DNA of 64,000 nt from Heterobilharzia americana (GCA_944470555.2 OX104129.1:85272820-85336819), one strand, 5' to 3'. Positions 22,111 through 33,817 are shown, numbered from the stretch's first letter. Translations and numbers: made by a program. The notes: generated by a model from the sequence alone, not told the origin.

Positions 22111-22695
22111 TTTCAAAATGTTGATGCTAATGAATACGGCTTCATTACCAAGTTTTCAAGTAATAACAGTGCGGTTTATGAGTAGGATATTAAGTTCTGC
22201 TTTATTGCACAGAAAACAACTTAGAAGTTCATGAAAATCGCATGTTTCTTTAACATATTCTTGGATTGTACCTTTTTCTTCCTTCATTTTGTACATACAT
22301 AATGTTGATAGTGTTACTTTTTTCAAAGAGATTTTAGAGTATGCTTGTAGATCACTGTTAGCATTTTTGCTGTATCAAATAAAACATAGGAAACTAAGGC
22401 ATGTTATCATTTACTTTGTAATTTTGAAGGGAAATGAACAGTCTGTAAAAGAAATGTGAAACATATAATTGGTTCAGAACATGAAACAATATCAGATACC
22501 TTAGCTGTTAAAAATGACAGTCTTCAGTTAGGTATACTAAACTTGAAGAAAGTTAATTTTTGTTAACTTTGCTATAGTAAGTCATACTAATAGTGGTCAC
22601 GCAAAGTGTAAAGCTTATGCCAGTTGAATGGATTACGACTTAAAACAAAACTTGAATGAACAATGTCGTTCTGAATTATATTTCCGAAAAGACTA

Positions 22696-22745
<50 letters not shown>

Positions 22746-23264
22746 GTAAAGGAAGTTACATTAGCCTTACCCAGAGATTACTGTCACCACATATGCAAGA
22801 GCATATCTCAGTCTGATTTTATAGAGGTGAAAGGAATTAAATAAGAAGTTTTAACTTTCAATATTTCCTTGATACTAAACATTCAACCATTCTTATAAAT
22901 GATTTCAAGGTTGACTATTGAATTCGCAGAAACATCTCACATTTTCTCCGCTTCCAACTTCTACAGACAACACAGGTATTGGCTATTTATGAACTGAAGC
23001 CTGGGGTTTCAGCGTAAAAGCCTTAAATAATTTTGATCTTGGTCTGTTTCTTTTTTTAATTCCTCTTTTATACTCTTGTATTGCATTTTGTCTCAGTTAA
23101 CTTGTCTCATGTATTATGCCTAATCCTTATTCTGTTTATTAGTACTATCATCCATTCGCACCTGTAATCTGTATGCACCACAGGGACGATTTTTATCATT
23201 CAACCTCTACGTCATAAACTGGCATGAATCTATGATAGTCATGGTGTAATCATGGCCAAAGCAG
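22111..23264. other. Spacer with one microsatellite
   Basis: AT-rich DNA without recognised genes. It contains the (TA)n tract listed separately; the two short ORFs crossing that tract are composition artefacts. Confidence 0.5.
22698..22743. repeat. (TA)n microsatellite
   Basis: About 22 uninterrupted TA dinucleotides. Confidence 0.95.
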
Positions 23265-24263
23265 AGAGAAAAGTTGGACTTACTTCTTCTTTTACTACTT
23301 CTTCTGTCAAGTTGCTGATTTTTGCATGTAGATCTTCGAAGTAGTGCCAAAAGACATTAGACATAAATTATCACCGGAAAAATCCAAGTCGTGTAGGGTC
23401 TTTTTATCAGTCCAGCCAGTATATGCCCATCTTCCCACTCCTCACATTTTGCTGCATGATCCAGTCCACCACAAATGGGAAGATGATGGGTGATATTAGA
23501 GAGCCTTGTTTTACTCCTGTTTTCATTTCAAAGGCGAAGCTGAGTTATTCATTGTAAATCACTTGGCATTTTGCGCCTTCATATAGCTGCTGAATGAGGT
23601 TTTGATATAGCCAACCACAGTATTGACTGCAGTTGTCTGTAGCATTCCTCCTTCTCTTCTTGATCTGCATTATTTGTAGGTATGTAGCATTGTATGATTG
23701 TGACTTTCCTTCCTTTTCAGTTGATTCCATCTTGCTGTCATTATCCTGATCCTGGAGGAGATTGGTTCGCATCGCCTGACAGCCTTCGATGCTCCTGGAG
23801 ACACCATGTTAGTCACTCCAAAACTCAGTGTGCTCGTGGTAGTCGTCTGGGTGACAATATCAGAGTAGATTATTGACTCTGCAGTTGGTAGTTTGGAGAG
23901 TCCATTTCCATTCCATCTGCAAATGCCTAGCAGATTCCAAGCACTTCTACACCGTACCTTCTGATCTCTTCTTCAATCTGGGTAACCTTGCTAGCCAGTC
24001 AGCTTCAAACGTTGTTCGGATATCCCATATCCTCATGTTTACTTTTGACTTCATTGAGAGAGAGTAGACTTTTCGGCCAGTTGGCTTCCCGAAGGCTTTC
24101 ACCAACCGGCGTCATTTCGCCTCTCTGATTCCAGCAAAGAATAGGTTTATCTTTATTTTTTATATTTTCTTTGTGCTTTGAAGTTTCTTTAGCGATTGAA
24201 TTGGTTTTCTGGGGTAGGTTTGCTAGCCATATGCCCAACTTTCTCTCTTTACCCGGGCTTGTA
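23265..24263 (-). mobile_element. SR2-like RTE, internally deleted, antisense
   Basis: Positions 24263 to about 23640 (minus strand) encode the 5' leader and endonuclease N-terminus ('MGIWLANLPQKTN', then 'TPVGESLREANWPKSLLS'). Positions 23610 to 23265 carry RT motif B to C-adjacent text. They are joined near 23620-23640, so roughly 1.5 kb between the endonuclease middle and RT motif A is missing. The 3' third is also absent. Stops are frequent. Confidence 0.8.
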
Positions 24264-24299
24264 TATATATATATGTATGATACTTGAAAAATTATCTCC

Positions 24300-25745
24300 T
24301 CTGAGAAAAAATAAACACCATATCATGACGACGATAATAAAGTGGATGATGGTATAGGTATTTGTGATTATGATAAGGATGGTAATTCCTTAGACAAGAT
24401 TATGTTTTCATTAAACTTTACTTCATTGTTCACAAGTGTGCCACTCATCGAAACTCTCAGTTATTTATTAGACTATATTGACGCACATAATTTAGAAGTA
24501 GGACTGTCACCAAGCTGCTTGAAAGAGCATCTGTTGAGGTGAGCATCTAATGTCCAATTTAGTTTTATTAATGAAATCTACAGACAGAAATTGTAATTTC
24601 GATGAGATCACCACTTTGATTATTGTTAGCAGACTTTTTCACGTCAAAATTAGAAAATGCTTTGTAAAACCATAAATCGCTTTGACTTTTATAGAAAGAG
24701 TATGGACTACATGTTTGTTATCTGTGACAAAGATGTTGATTTGGACGATATTCTACCTTCATTCAGTGACTATCATCCAACCCTTGAGTTCACCATAGAG
24801 AAGGAATCAGAATCAACTATTCCTTTTCTTGATGTGCTTGTCACTAGACGTCGAGAAATGTAACGGACAACTAACTAATTTTTATAGTTTAGTGCCTGTC
24901 AACAGAAAAAGGGATCTTATTCACTCTCTCTGCTGTCGAATAAAAAAATATCTTCAGTAAAGATTGTATTGATGAAGGGCCATCGTTTTTAAGAAGCACA
25001 GTTATCGAAAACGTTTACCCTTATCATTTTGATGATAAAAATATTTATAAATCAATATTAAACCGGTCATCCACTAGGTCTCAAAGAAAAATTGTTTATG
25101 AGCCTAGAATATAACGATGTTCAAGCACCAAATGTACTCAGTAATCGTCTATGCAGGTAAATCAATAGAATTCTCTTAATAGCAAGACCTCGATTGATTT
25201 TGATCAGCCGTAAACCATTCTCTGATTGTGTTAAAGACAAACTTCCTCTTTTAGCCGCTTCGATGTGCATCTACCAGTTTACTGGCTGTTGTCGGGCGAA
25301 AACCATCAGCCGTAGCCAGAGAATGGTTTCTACACGTTTACGTGAATAAGTTTCAGCTTGGTTTTGCAAAGGTGAAAGAAAGTCTGTTAGAAGTTCTTTT
25401 CTAGAAAATTTGATTGATTTCTATCACTCGACAGACTCAGACAATTACTCTAAAACTATTTGTCAAATCCGCCCAAACTTCCTAGTTTTCGTTCGTTTTT
25501 AGCTCCTTAAAACAGTGAAGTCATTAGCTATTCATGAAATAAGACCTGATCTGTGTGTACAAAAGAAGTATGTATAGTCATTATTTTCACTGTGGCCATA
25601 ACATTTTCTCACCCCCATTGTTAATTTAACCTTTGTATTCTTCCATTTTCAACATTAGTGTTATTTTAATTGTCTTCACTTTGATTAGTTTCCAGTGTTA
25701 TTTCACTTAACTGTCCTAATCTTTTCACAACTTATCTAGTCCTAA
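24300..25745 (+). mobile_element. PLE-C RT plus GIY-YIG remnant
   Basis: A PLE ORF in broken frames. RT motif A appears as 'FSLNFTSLFTSVPL'. The YVDD-box neighbourhood is 'MDYMFVICDKDVDLDDIL'. 'FTIEKESESTIPFLDVLVTRR' follows. Further on come the linker ('YPYHF', 'NVLSNRLCR'), a cysteine-containing GIY-YIG segment and the C-terminal 'AIHEIRPDLCVQKKYVQSL'. Motif B is degraded. At roughly 1.45 kb it is the longest PLE-C copy here that is not split by later insertions. Confidence 0.75.
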
Positions 25746-25990
25746 TACATAATATATGGACCGCTGGATTCTGACCCAGTGGCTCAGTGGTAAATTGCTG
25801 GTCACAAAACCTGGACGTAGCTCGTTCGATCCCTGGCGGGGTCATGGGTATGCACTGCTGAGGAGTCCTATACTAGGACGAAGCAGCTGTCCAGTGCTCC
25901 CGGGTTTCTTTTGTTCCTCCAACTGTTGTCAGTCTACGATGAAGTTGAAATATTTCTAAATTCCAACAACTCCCTCAATATTACATAATA
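25746..25990 (+). mobile_element. HH-SINE copy 2, best preserved, with target duplication
   Basis: Insertion 25755-25981 lies between direct copies of tacataata (25746-25754 and 25982-25990). It contains a tRNA-like head ('ccagtggctcagtgg' as box A, 'cgttcgatccc' as box B), the hammerhead core, the body 'tccaactgttgtcag' and the tail 'ttgaaatatttctaaattcc' to 'ccctcaa'. At 227 bp it defines the unit. RNA polymerase III transcription is inferred from the boxes. Confidence 0.85.
25852..25900 (+). ncRNA. Hammerhead ribozyme motif in HH-SINE copy 2
   Basis: Core CTGAGGA at 25858-25864. Stem II is gtcc/ggac with a 7-nt loop, perfectly paired, then GAA at the expected place. Cleavage is predicted after the GTC ending at 25891. 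Stem I is six perfect pairs (gcactg 25852-25857 with cagtgc 25892-25897), extendable by ggg/ccc. Stem III is the self-complementary gcagctgt block. The base after GAA is G instead of the usual A, which still allows a G·U pair. Confidence 0.8.
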
Positions 25991-26280
25991 CTTAGTTGAT
26001 TACCACTTACTCATTTCTGAGTTTTATACATTCTACGGACCACTGCATATATTATGTGATCTACTTTATCATTCATACTTCAGCTGTTATCGCGTCCACA
26101 GATACTTATGTCATTATCCACTTCATTACTATTGTGTCGTCACATAGTTTTTGATTTTCCTCACGGGATATAGATATATACGAATGTTTGGGTTGAAAAC
26201 AAATTAGTTAAAAAGAGTTTTTCGCTGAATATCTTATTCTTGATGTTACAATGGGAATTATCACTTGACTATCTGAGACA
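25991..26280. other. Spacer without recognised feature
   Basis: Nothing supportable was seen. Confidence 0.4.
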
Positions 26281-26299
26281 GACGTAGTTTGGCAGACTA

Positions 26300-26580
26300 G
26301 TATTAATACTACGTGATGACTGATCTAGCCGGAAACCCAGTGGTTGTTGGTTCGAATTCGGCTGGGTGAGAAGTCCTGACTAAGCAGCCAGTGTGAATAC
26401 CATCAATGAGTAGTAACGCATCATGAATTTTCATGATAGTCGACAAAACCTTTGGTGACTGAAACAAAATAAAAACCTGGTCAGCAGTCGGACCTTATAG
26501 TTTGTTCGGTTGAGCATCGGGCCGGAAACTCACTGGTCGCTGGTTCAAATCCGGCCACGGTCAGAATTCTTATTTTGCCT
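26300..26580 (+). repeat. Two tRNA-like box B motifs (SINE-like remnants)
   Basis: 'ggttcgaattc' (26349-26359) and 'ggttcaaatcc' (26542-26552) each sit about ten bases after 'cccagtgg' or 'ctcactgg', giving two tRNA-like heads some 190 bp apart. No complete tRNA cloverleaf could be drawn. They may be decayed SINE heads of a type other than HH-SINE. Confidence 0.4.
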
Positions 26581-27220
26581 TCTATCATCACCCAGTACCA
26601 TGATAAATTATTAAAAAATAAACGTCTTTCACTTATTAGTATAATTTTCATTGTCCAATTGTGTTAACCTGCTTGCTTCAGCTGTTTTTCTTCACACATT
26701 AAAAGTTGATTCGATCGACTATACCGGTTTTATATCGAATGATCACTGGGGGGGGGGGGAGAGGTTTAACGATCTTCATGTTGTCTAGCCCTATGTGCTG
26801 ACCGAATTCGATCGATCATTTTGCAATGTGACCACCAGACTAAGCAGCTCAGCATCATGATCGATTTTGATAGATATTAGTTGTAGAGAAGAGATAATTC
26901 AGCGAAGGAAATTTTCTTTTTCGACGATATCATTTTCTAAAGTTGTACAATCGTATTTATATGTATCATAAACATATAAGAGTTTATCATAAAACGATGG
27001 GGTATAATTACATCATTAACCAAGTGCTAAAAAAGCGGAATCAAGAATGCAAAGTAGTTGCATAATAAACTAAGACAGCATACATATCGAGAAAGGCAAG
27101 GAGTTTGACAAGGTGAAAATTGTTGGTAGATAAGAAACGCAAATATTGAGTGTCCACTTGATAGATAGGTGTAAAGAAGGTGAAGAATGAGACAAGGGTT
27201 ACAATGAAGGTGATAATAAT
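26581..27220. other. Spacer with a poly-G run
   Basis: Contains an uninterrupted G run near 26748-26759. An AT-rich stretch at 26880-26950 resembles the inverted PLE-C terminus ('gagaagagataattcagcg'). No gene was seen. Confidence 0.4.
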
Positions 27221-27223
27221 AAG

Positions 27224-27620
27224 CTAATCAATTATATTGAAATCGAAAAAAACAAAAGTGTTAAGGCCATGGTAAGATGAGAGATTGAACATACTTCTTT
27301 TGCAAGCAGAGATCAGGCTTGAATTGATGAATTGCCAGTGCCTCCGCTGTACACAACTGTCGAAGGCGTACTCCTTTTGAACAATTCCATCTGACACGAT
27401 AAATGACATTGAAGGAAGATTCTGGTCTAGCTTTATGTCCAGAGTTGACCAAATGTTCAGTCATTGAACTGTTAATTGATTTACATTCTCCCCTCGACAA
27501 CTATGCAGGATAGTGCTCTGAGATACGTTTGGAAAGTTGGTCGATAAAATTTGATCAACACTTAGAACAACATGAAGTAAGTTTTCTTTCAGTGACCAAT
27601 TAATGTAACTAATTAAGTCC
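27224..27620 (-). pseudogene. PLE-C C-terminal fragment, antisense
   Basis: The minus strand reads 'SINSSMTEHLVNSGHKARP', then 'FNVIYRVRWNCSKGVRLRQL', then 'ALAIHQFKPDLCLQKKYVQ' and 'LILPWP'. This is the post-GIY-YIG end of a PLE-C-group protein, parallel to 34.9-35.1 kb. Two overlapping frames are needed, so it is frame-shifted. Confidence 0.65.
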
Positions 27621-27639
27621 TACAGTAGGTCGACCGCTT

Positions 27640-28650
27640 CCCAAATTAGCTTACTGGTAACGTCACTTACTACAACGTTGTGTTACGCCAGTTCAAATCT
27701 CAGGTGGGACATGAGTTCTGTCCAAGTTGCAGGTACGCTTCGCAGACGAGTAGTAACAAGTACGAAATCTATGTAGAAAGCTTCCTGAAGATTACTTCCA
27801 TTCAAGTAACATATAATAGTTGATTTATGATTGTTATACAATAAAAAAAAATGCTGTTTAACATGTGAGTTTGTACAAATTCTCATGGTTGAATAGATAT
27901 GCTCCAGGTTTATTAGTCTAGTAAATTATTGAGTAGTACTACATCATAAAAAATCTTACTAATTTCATTTTTCTTAGAATAGTTTTACATTCAAAGAATT
28001 TTTTTTTCTCAGTAGAATCTATTTTCATGTTTCTATACATTCAGTAAAGATTATGTAACATCTTAGAAGAATTAAGTAGGACAGCTGTTATTACATTTGT
28101 TATATAAGATAAAACCGTTTATTTCCCATGAAACCTCCATCATCATCATCAATGTTATAGTGAATTGAAATATTTTCAATGGTTTTAAAAAAAAAGACAC
28201 GTGTTTTATTTAACATTAAGTTACATTTTCTTTAAAAGAAAATTACTTTTTTCACCGAAACGAAGTAAAACAGAACGAACAATTAACTGAATCTCTTATA
28301 CATTTGTAATGAATCAATAAGCAGAATAAAAGTATAATAACCGATAAAGGTTATTGAAAACACAGATGAGAATATACAGTTGAACTACTATGCGCTGAGT
28401 GAATGTTCAATGTAATTTGTTTAAATTCAGTTTCTATTTCAGGTGTAGATCCATTTAAGTTTGCTGTCGGTCGACTGTTACCTTTGAAAGGAGCAAAAGA
28501 GTGTTCATATTTATTTATTCATTAAATATTAATGTTACAAAGTAGAATTTTCACTTCACGTTAACATATATTTAAAAAGTTTTTCTATGTCACAAGATTG
28601 AAGATAATTTTATTAATATTAGTGTAACATGAAAGATCTTTAGACCATTA
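27640..28650. other. AT-rich interval, one tRNA-like string
   Basis: 'cagttcaaatctcag' near 27690 resembles a pol III box B but has no convincing box A. The rest is AT-rich without genes. Confidence 0.4.
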
Positions 28651-28653
28651 GAG

Positions 28654-28790
28654 AAATTTAGAAGAGCTAGGTTGTTTAATCGTGAAGTATCCATCGTCTA
28701 TCTAGACGATATCATCACCACTAGTTTTATACAACCATGACCATCCACTTGAGCTACAAATATTCTCCACTGTTTCAAAATTTAGAAGAG
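28654..28790. mobile_element. Mini PLE-B inverted insertion with 13-bp duplication
   Basis: A 111-bp insertion (28667-28777) lies between perfect direct copies of aaatttagaagag (28654-28666 and 28778-28790). The left part is PLE-B terminus in antisense ('ggttgtttaatcgtgaag', 'ctagacgatatcatcacc'). The right part is the extreme PLE-B end in sense ('acaaccatgaccatccac', 'aatattctccac'). It contains no coding sequence. Confidence 0.85.
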
Positions 28791-30282
28791 AATGAAAAGT
28801 GTTCTCACACATACAATGGAGGGTAGTAGTACGTATTAAGTATGAAATGGTCATCATTTTGAGTGCAAAACATGAAACAGGGTTATGGGAAGTACAGCAT
28901 AAAATGCATGCTTAGAAAGGGAGGAAAATTTCCAGCCAAAAGAAAGAAATAACTGATGTCATTATTATAACAGGCTTATATGGTATAACCTTACATGAAG
29001 ATCAGGTTTTGAGCTGTAATTATCAGTGGATTATGTATTCAAGAGTAGTAGGTGTCAGCTAGTTTATATACCTTGAGGAAGTTAGCAACTGTATATATTT
29101 TTATTGCATTCAGAGGTGGTGGACAAAATGGTTCTCATTCTAACCATATGGGACTTCTTCCTCAGGGAACATGAGAGGTGACTCCAAAAAACTGCTGCTG
29201 AATTGACAATTTAGTGGTTATTTCATTCCGAAAGTTTTCTTTTAAATAGTCAAAAACAGTTAAATTTTCGATTTCTTGTCATAAATTTCTAGCTCTATAT
29301 CTTCGAAACAGTCCACCTGAGTGTTTAACTTAATCAGCAAACAAGGTTTTGTTTTTGAATCAGTGAAACAGCTCAGGAACAGAAATATCTACAAGACTGA
29401 AACAGTAAACGTGAAGAAGTAAACGTTTACAATAATTCATTATTTGTAAAGCTCTAGAGAAATGAAAGAAGTGCTGGAATAGATGTATCACAGAGGATGT
29501 TTATAGCCGCTAGAAGGGAGTTCAATACCTCAGACATCTGCTCATCACTTCTGACTATCTGATAATAAGTGTAAGGATAAAACAGAAGCTACCAGGTCAG
29601 TTGTTTACTTGAAGAGAACTGTAGCAAGAGAAAGAATAACAGGCCTAAGAATTGTGTTGCCGCACATATAACTTCGTGGTCGGATAGGAGATATGTCAAG
29701 TTACTATGATAAATAGTTTTGTCTGATTTGGTTTGGGGATGGGGGGCAAGATGATCATGAGACAAGTAAGTTCAGAGCGTTCAAAATCATTTATTGCATT
29801 CCAAGAATTCTTTTGAGTGGCTTTTGTATTCGCATATAACATTAAGCTGATAGTACTGAAATTGAGAAAAACAACCATAAACCTTGTATTTCAGAAAATG
29901 TCTCCGCATTTATTGTCTCTGCTTCAGCCACAAAAGAATTTATAAATAACTTCGAGGGTAGAATTTACGCTTTCGAGCCTTCTTTTTCTCTTAGCCCATC
30001 TGACACATATATCGTATCATATTTTAATGGACAAAGACTATTCACATAATTCGTTTTTAGATATAGAGCAACTTTCTTCTTGCTAAGTTATGGCCTACAG
30101 TGATTGCTTGAATGTCTGGTGTACCATGTTATTTTAATTTTTATTATCAACAACAACAACAACACTAAAGTCAACATTATTACTCTTATTTAGATAATTT
30201 CTATTGGCATGCTTCGCTTTCTCGTTATCATAAACTCAAAAATCTGCGTTACTAGTTGAACATTTCATGTAAAATTAGGCTC
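28791..30282. other. Long interval without recognised gene
   Basis: About 1.5 kb without recognised repeats or protein-like frames. A (caa)n run lies near 30150. Confidence 0.45.
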
Positions 30283-31050
30283 TAGAAATGGTGAAGAATA
30301 TTTTCAGCTCAGATGGTTGGTCTTCATGGTATTGTGTTCTCTGAGCTGGGTTATTTAATCGTGAAACATTCATCATCTTTCTAGATAACATCATCAGCAC
30401 TAACTTCACTATGAAGTGAGCTGTCAATATCTCTCCGTGAGTGATTTAGAAGCTTGACCTGACCAACTGGCTTGTGATTAGTTGTTTGATTGTTGTGTCT
30501 ATTTAGATTTCCCCATTGGCTGTTCCTCTGCTTGACCTCTGACCTTCCTGTTGTTTATCATTTTGCTCATTGATTGATAGATTGGGTCTATGTCTATACA
30601 TCAGCTGATTGCTGACTGACTGACTTATCTGAATGCCAAGCTTCAAGGAATTCTCTGATATTTTTTGTTCAAAGTTTCCACGTTGTGAAAATTCAATTCA
30701 TGTCCATAATTATCCACATGCATCAAAATGAGTGATGAAATGTCGTTTGTGACGTTTGATCGCTAGTTGGTGCTCATGTAGACGAAGGCGAAGGGGTGAC
30801 CACTTTGTCCAATGTAGTATTGACTACAGTTATTGAAGTTGATTTTGTAAATGATATTCGATTTGTCTTCTTTGATTATTGTGTCCTTTGGTATATGTAA
30901 ATATGCATAATTAGCAGAATTGGTTATCTGATCAAATGTAATCACATAGAAGCTGGAGTTCTCATTTAAGAGAATATTTGAAATATGGAAATTGAGTTGC
31001 AGAGAAGACAACTTTTCGAAAAACATGCCACCATGTTTCTTTGTCTTTGT
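30283..31050 (-). mobile_element. PLE-B GIY-YIG and 3' terminus, antisense
   Basis: On the minus strand an open frame of 87 codons reads 'FHISNILLNENSSFYVI' and 'YAYLHIPKDTIIKEDKSN', then the endonuclease signature 'IIYKINFNNCSQYYIGQSGH' with Y-I-G intact. Downstream are 'HEFNF' equivalents and the PLE-B terminus (30283-30420), ending in the reversed 'gaatattttcagctcag'. This is the clearest Y-I-G triplet in the PLE-B group. Confidence 0.8.
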
Positions 31051-31194
31051 GATGTTGAATGGGTCATTATGACACTTCGAAAGGAAACACTAATATAGAG
31101 CTTATGAAAATGCGACTGTTGAGAAAAGTGTTTATCTTGTCTGACGAATATAGCTTCTTATCTTGTATACCAAAGAAGCAACCTAATATTATTA

Positions 31195-31345
31195 ATGTAC
31201 AATGGTTAGCAGTGGAATCCAGGACGCGTGCTTTGTTCTATTTGGGACTCGTAATGTACCCGCCTCTCAGTGAGCGAAGTTGTTCCCACTAGGAATCGAA
31301 CTTTGAACCGATCGTTCCAAACTCTAGAGCGCTGAGTAGTGATAT
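31195..31345 (-). mobile_element. Smα-like hammerhead repeat, antisense
   Basis: Reversed, it contains 'cgagtcccaaataga' and 'gcacgcgtcctggattcc', the classical Smα hammerhead region. Box B-like 'ggttcaaagttcgattcc' lies on the same strand. 'cagctg' of the core is deleted and the GAA block is altered, so the ribozyme is dead. Confidence 0.75.
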
Positions 31346-31360
31346 CCACTTTTTGTTCAA

Positions 31361-31600
31361 CTTTATGGTTTTAGTGTTGTTGCTTGCATAACCTCCCCGC
31401 TGAATGGAACGAACTGATCGATCTCTGTTGGCATGTGAGCACCTGCACGGATGTTTTTAGAGCAATCGGTCCCGAGTTTGAGTCCTAGTGGGAACAACTT
31501 TGCTCATTGGAACACAAGTACATTCAGCTGACGAGTCCTAAATAGGACGAACCACGCGTCCTGAAGTTAACTGCTAGCCACTGTTCATCATTAATATAAA
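31361..31600 (+). mobile_element. Smα-like hammerhead repeat, sense
   Basis: The head ('ttgcttgcata', 'gctgaatggaacgaactg') is followed by a box B-like 'gagtttgagtccta' and the hammerhead segment, then 'ctgctagccactgttc'. It faces the antisense copy at 31195-31345 head to head. A further inverted piece of its head lies at about 31650-31720. Confidence 0.8.
31521..31570 (+). ncRNA. Smα-type hammerhead motif
   Basis: Core CTGACGA at 31528-31534. Stem II gtcc/ggac is perfect with a 6-nt loop, GAA is at 31549-31551, and cleavage is predicted after gtc ending at 31560. Stem I ttcag/ctgaa gives five pairs. The base after GAA is C instead of A, which should impair activity. Confidence 0.75.
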
Positions 31601-32153
31601 ATTCAAACACAGGCAGTATCGAGGTATCCTCGTAGAAGCCCATATACACATATAGACTGACCAGTTCGGTCCATTCAGTGACTAGATATTACAAGCAAAA
31701 ACATTAAAAGCAACTTAATATTTGTGAGAGGTTAATAAGACTTGATCTCAGTATATACGTTTCAGAAAGGATCGGTTAACAAAAAGGTTACAGACGTTTT
31801 CCAACATTTTACACCATTCACCTTTCATGCTTTCGTTATTTGACATGAGATCAAATCCTGTACACATAAGAGTATGAGGTACTTCAAGCATTTCATTAGA
31901 ACGTAGTTGTTTCACATTCACTTTTCTTATAACTTCACTGGATTACTACTCTTTTAAATTGAAACATATAGATGTGAACATACTCATATTTTACCTTGTC
32001 AGGAATATAACGATAGAAACCTAAGGTAGCTTGTCGGATGCCCTTGATAAACACGATTTAAATTTTGTTCTACAAATTTTATAGCACAGTCAAATACTAG
32101 TCTTTTTATAATTAGTTTCAGATTGGTTAAATAACTTTGATTTTCTCTTATAG
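31601..32153. other. Spacer ending in an intron-like acceptor
   Basis: Apart from the inverted Smα head piece near 31650-31720, no repeat was seen. The end is 'gattttctcttatag', a good 3' splice-site sequence before an open frame. Confidence 0.4.
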
Positions 32154-32415
32154 GATTATGGACGCGTAATGCTGAGATGTCTCATTCTAGAACGGAATAT
32201 CTGCATAGTGAACACAAGCTTCCAATGGTTTCCAAAATAAAGTCAATCTATGATGATAAATGCCTTCATGGTGTCAAATTACTTCACAAAGCTGCTGAAA
32301 GTTTTAATATGTTTGAATCAAGCTTTGGCGAATACAATGAACCACATACACATGGAGTTACAATACTACATCTTCGTGACATGTTTCTTGTATTCAAACA
32401 AACGACAATAATTTA
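32154..32415 (+). CDS. Possible host gene exon (unidentified)
   Basis: An open frame of 80-plus codons starts right after a pyrimidine-rich acceptor ('ttttctcttatag'). It reads 'LWTRNAEMSHSRTEYLHSEH', then 'IYDDKCLHGVKLLHKAAESF', then 'FGEYNEPHTHGVTILHLRD'. Composition is unlike the retroelement proteins here and no other copy exists in the window. I do not recognise the family. The 3' boundary is unclear: a weak donor is possible at 32390 ('ctt|gtattc'), and an SR2 fragment begins at about 32416. It could also be a lone open frame. Confidence 0.35.
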
Positions 32416-33817
32416 CTTGCAGAGACAACAGCGGACATGCTTACAGCACCACTGAAGAAGGTTTGGTAGAAAGGAAGGAAAGGTACCTGCCCATTGATTA
32501 AAAGAAGGGCTACCCTTCTAAACTCCCAACTAAGGAAGACCTAAGCCTTTGCAAGAACTGGCGCGAAATCATGCTACTGTCCACCCCAAACAAAATATTA
32601 GGCTGCATCATCCTGGAAAGACTCTATTTTAATGCTCTGGATTCAAAACTACAGCCAGAACAGACTGTACAAATCATATGCGGATCGAATTGCAACGCTT
32701 CGCATCACCATAGAACAGAGTATAGAATGACAGTCAACTCCCTACCTCAACTACATCTATTTTGAAAAAGCTTTCTACAGCTTCGATCGAGAAGAAATTT
32801 GGCAGTTGCTTCAACACCACAGAGTGCCACTAGTTCAACATTCATTCATTCATTCAACGGGAATATGAAGACGCCATATGCCAAGTGATCCACAGCGAAA
32901 AGCTCAGCGATGCCTTTAAAGTGAAGACAGGAGTCAAACAAGGCTGCCGCCTACTGTCACCAATGATCTTCAAGATTGAAGTGGACTGGATCATGCAGCA
33001 AACAGTGAGGAGCGAGAAGATGGGCATACGCTGGACAGATGAGAACTTAGAAGATTTGGATTTCGCCAACGATGGTGATTTATGTCTAATGTCTTGTCGC
33101 ACAAGGTCGAAAATCTACAGGGGAAAACTAACAAGTTGACAGAAAAGGTGAGGCAGCGAAGACGGGAGTTCAAGTGAATGCAGAGAAGATGGAGGTGATG
33201 AAGATACCCAACCAACAACAGCATCAACATTAAAAAGCACCAATCATCATTAACGGGAGGAACATGAAGGTAGTAGTCTCTTTCATCTACCCACCTACCT
33301 AGGCAGGGCAGCATCGCTTCAACTGCAGGCAGCGGCGGCGGCATAGACGAGGATGTCAAAACCAGGATTGGAGAGCAAGACAGGCTTTCCCTAATCTGAA
33401 ATGTATGGAGCTCTTCTACACTCGGCATAAAGCGTGAACAACATCCGGATTTTCAACACCAATGTCAGTTAAGTCAGTATTGCTATATGTTTCAGAGACT
33501 TGGCGTGTCATGAATAGCATTTCCAACGAACTACAGATATTCATCAACAGCTGCCGCCACCTACGCTCACTTGATACTGAAGATCGATGAGATGGTCAGA
33601 ATAATAACAATAAGCAACAAGGAACTCTGGCTGGCTGGTAACGAACCAACCATGAACCTATCGCCCAACAACTATGCAGAAGAAAGCGGAGATTGATTGG
33701 ATTGGGCATACACTAAGTAGGCCGACTGGGTACATCACGAGTCATGCCATGTACTCGAGTGGAACCCAGATGGGAAATGACTGGTTAGGCGACCGAGCGG
33801 CGAATGACATGGGGGGA
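32416..33817 (+). mobile_element. SR2-like RTE, RT to near 3' end
   Basis: The copy starts in the RT N-terminal region ('cagagacaacagcggacatg'). It runs through 'LLSTPNKILGCIILERL', a degraded motif A, motif B equivalent 'KTGVKQGCRLLSPMIF', and a disrupted FADD box ('LDFANDGDLCLMS'). It stops near 'aatgacatgggggga', short of the family end. Many frame changes are present. Confidence 0.85.

Noticed and set aside
22628..22844. Two overlapping 62-codon frames with Tyr-Ile repeats
   Set aside because: They are translations of the (TA)n microsatellite.
26748..26759. Poly-G run as a G-quadruplex or regulatory site
   Set aside because: A single homopolymer run without neighbouring G tracts; most likely simple-sequence slippage.
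27680..27710. tRNA gene
   Set aside because: Only a box B-like string; box A and an acceptor stem are lacking.
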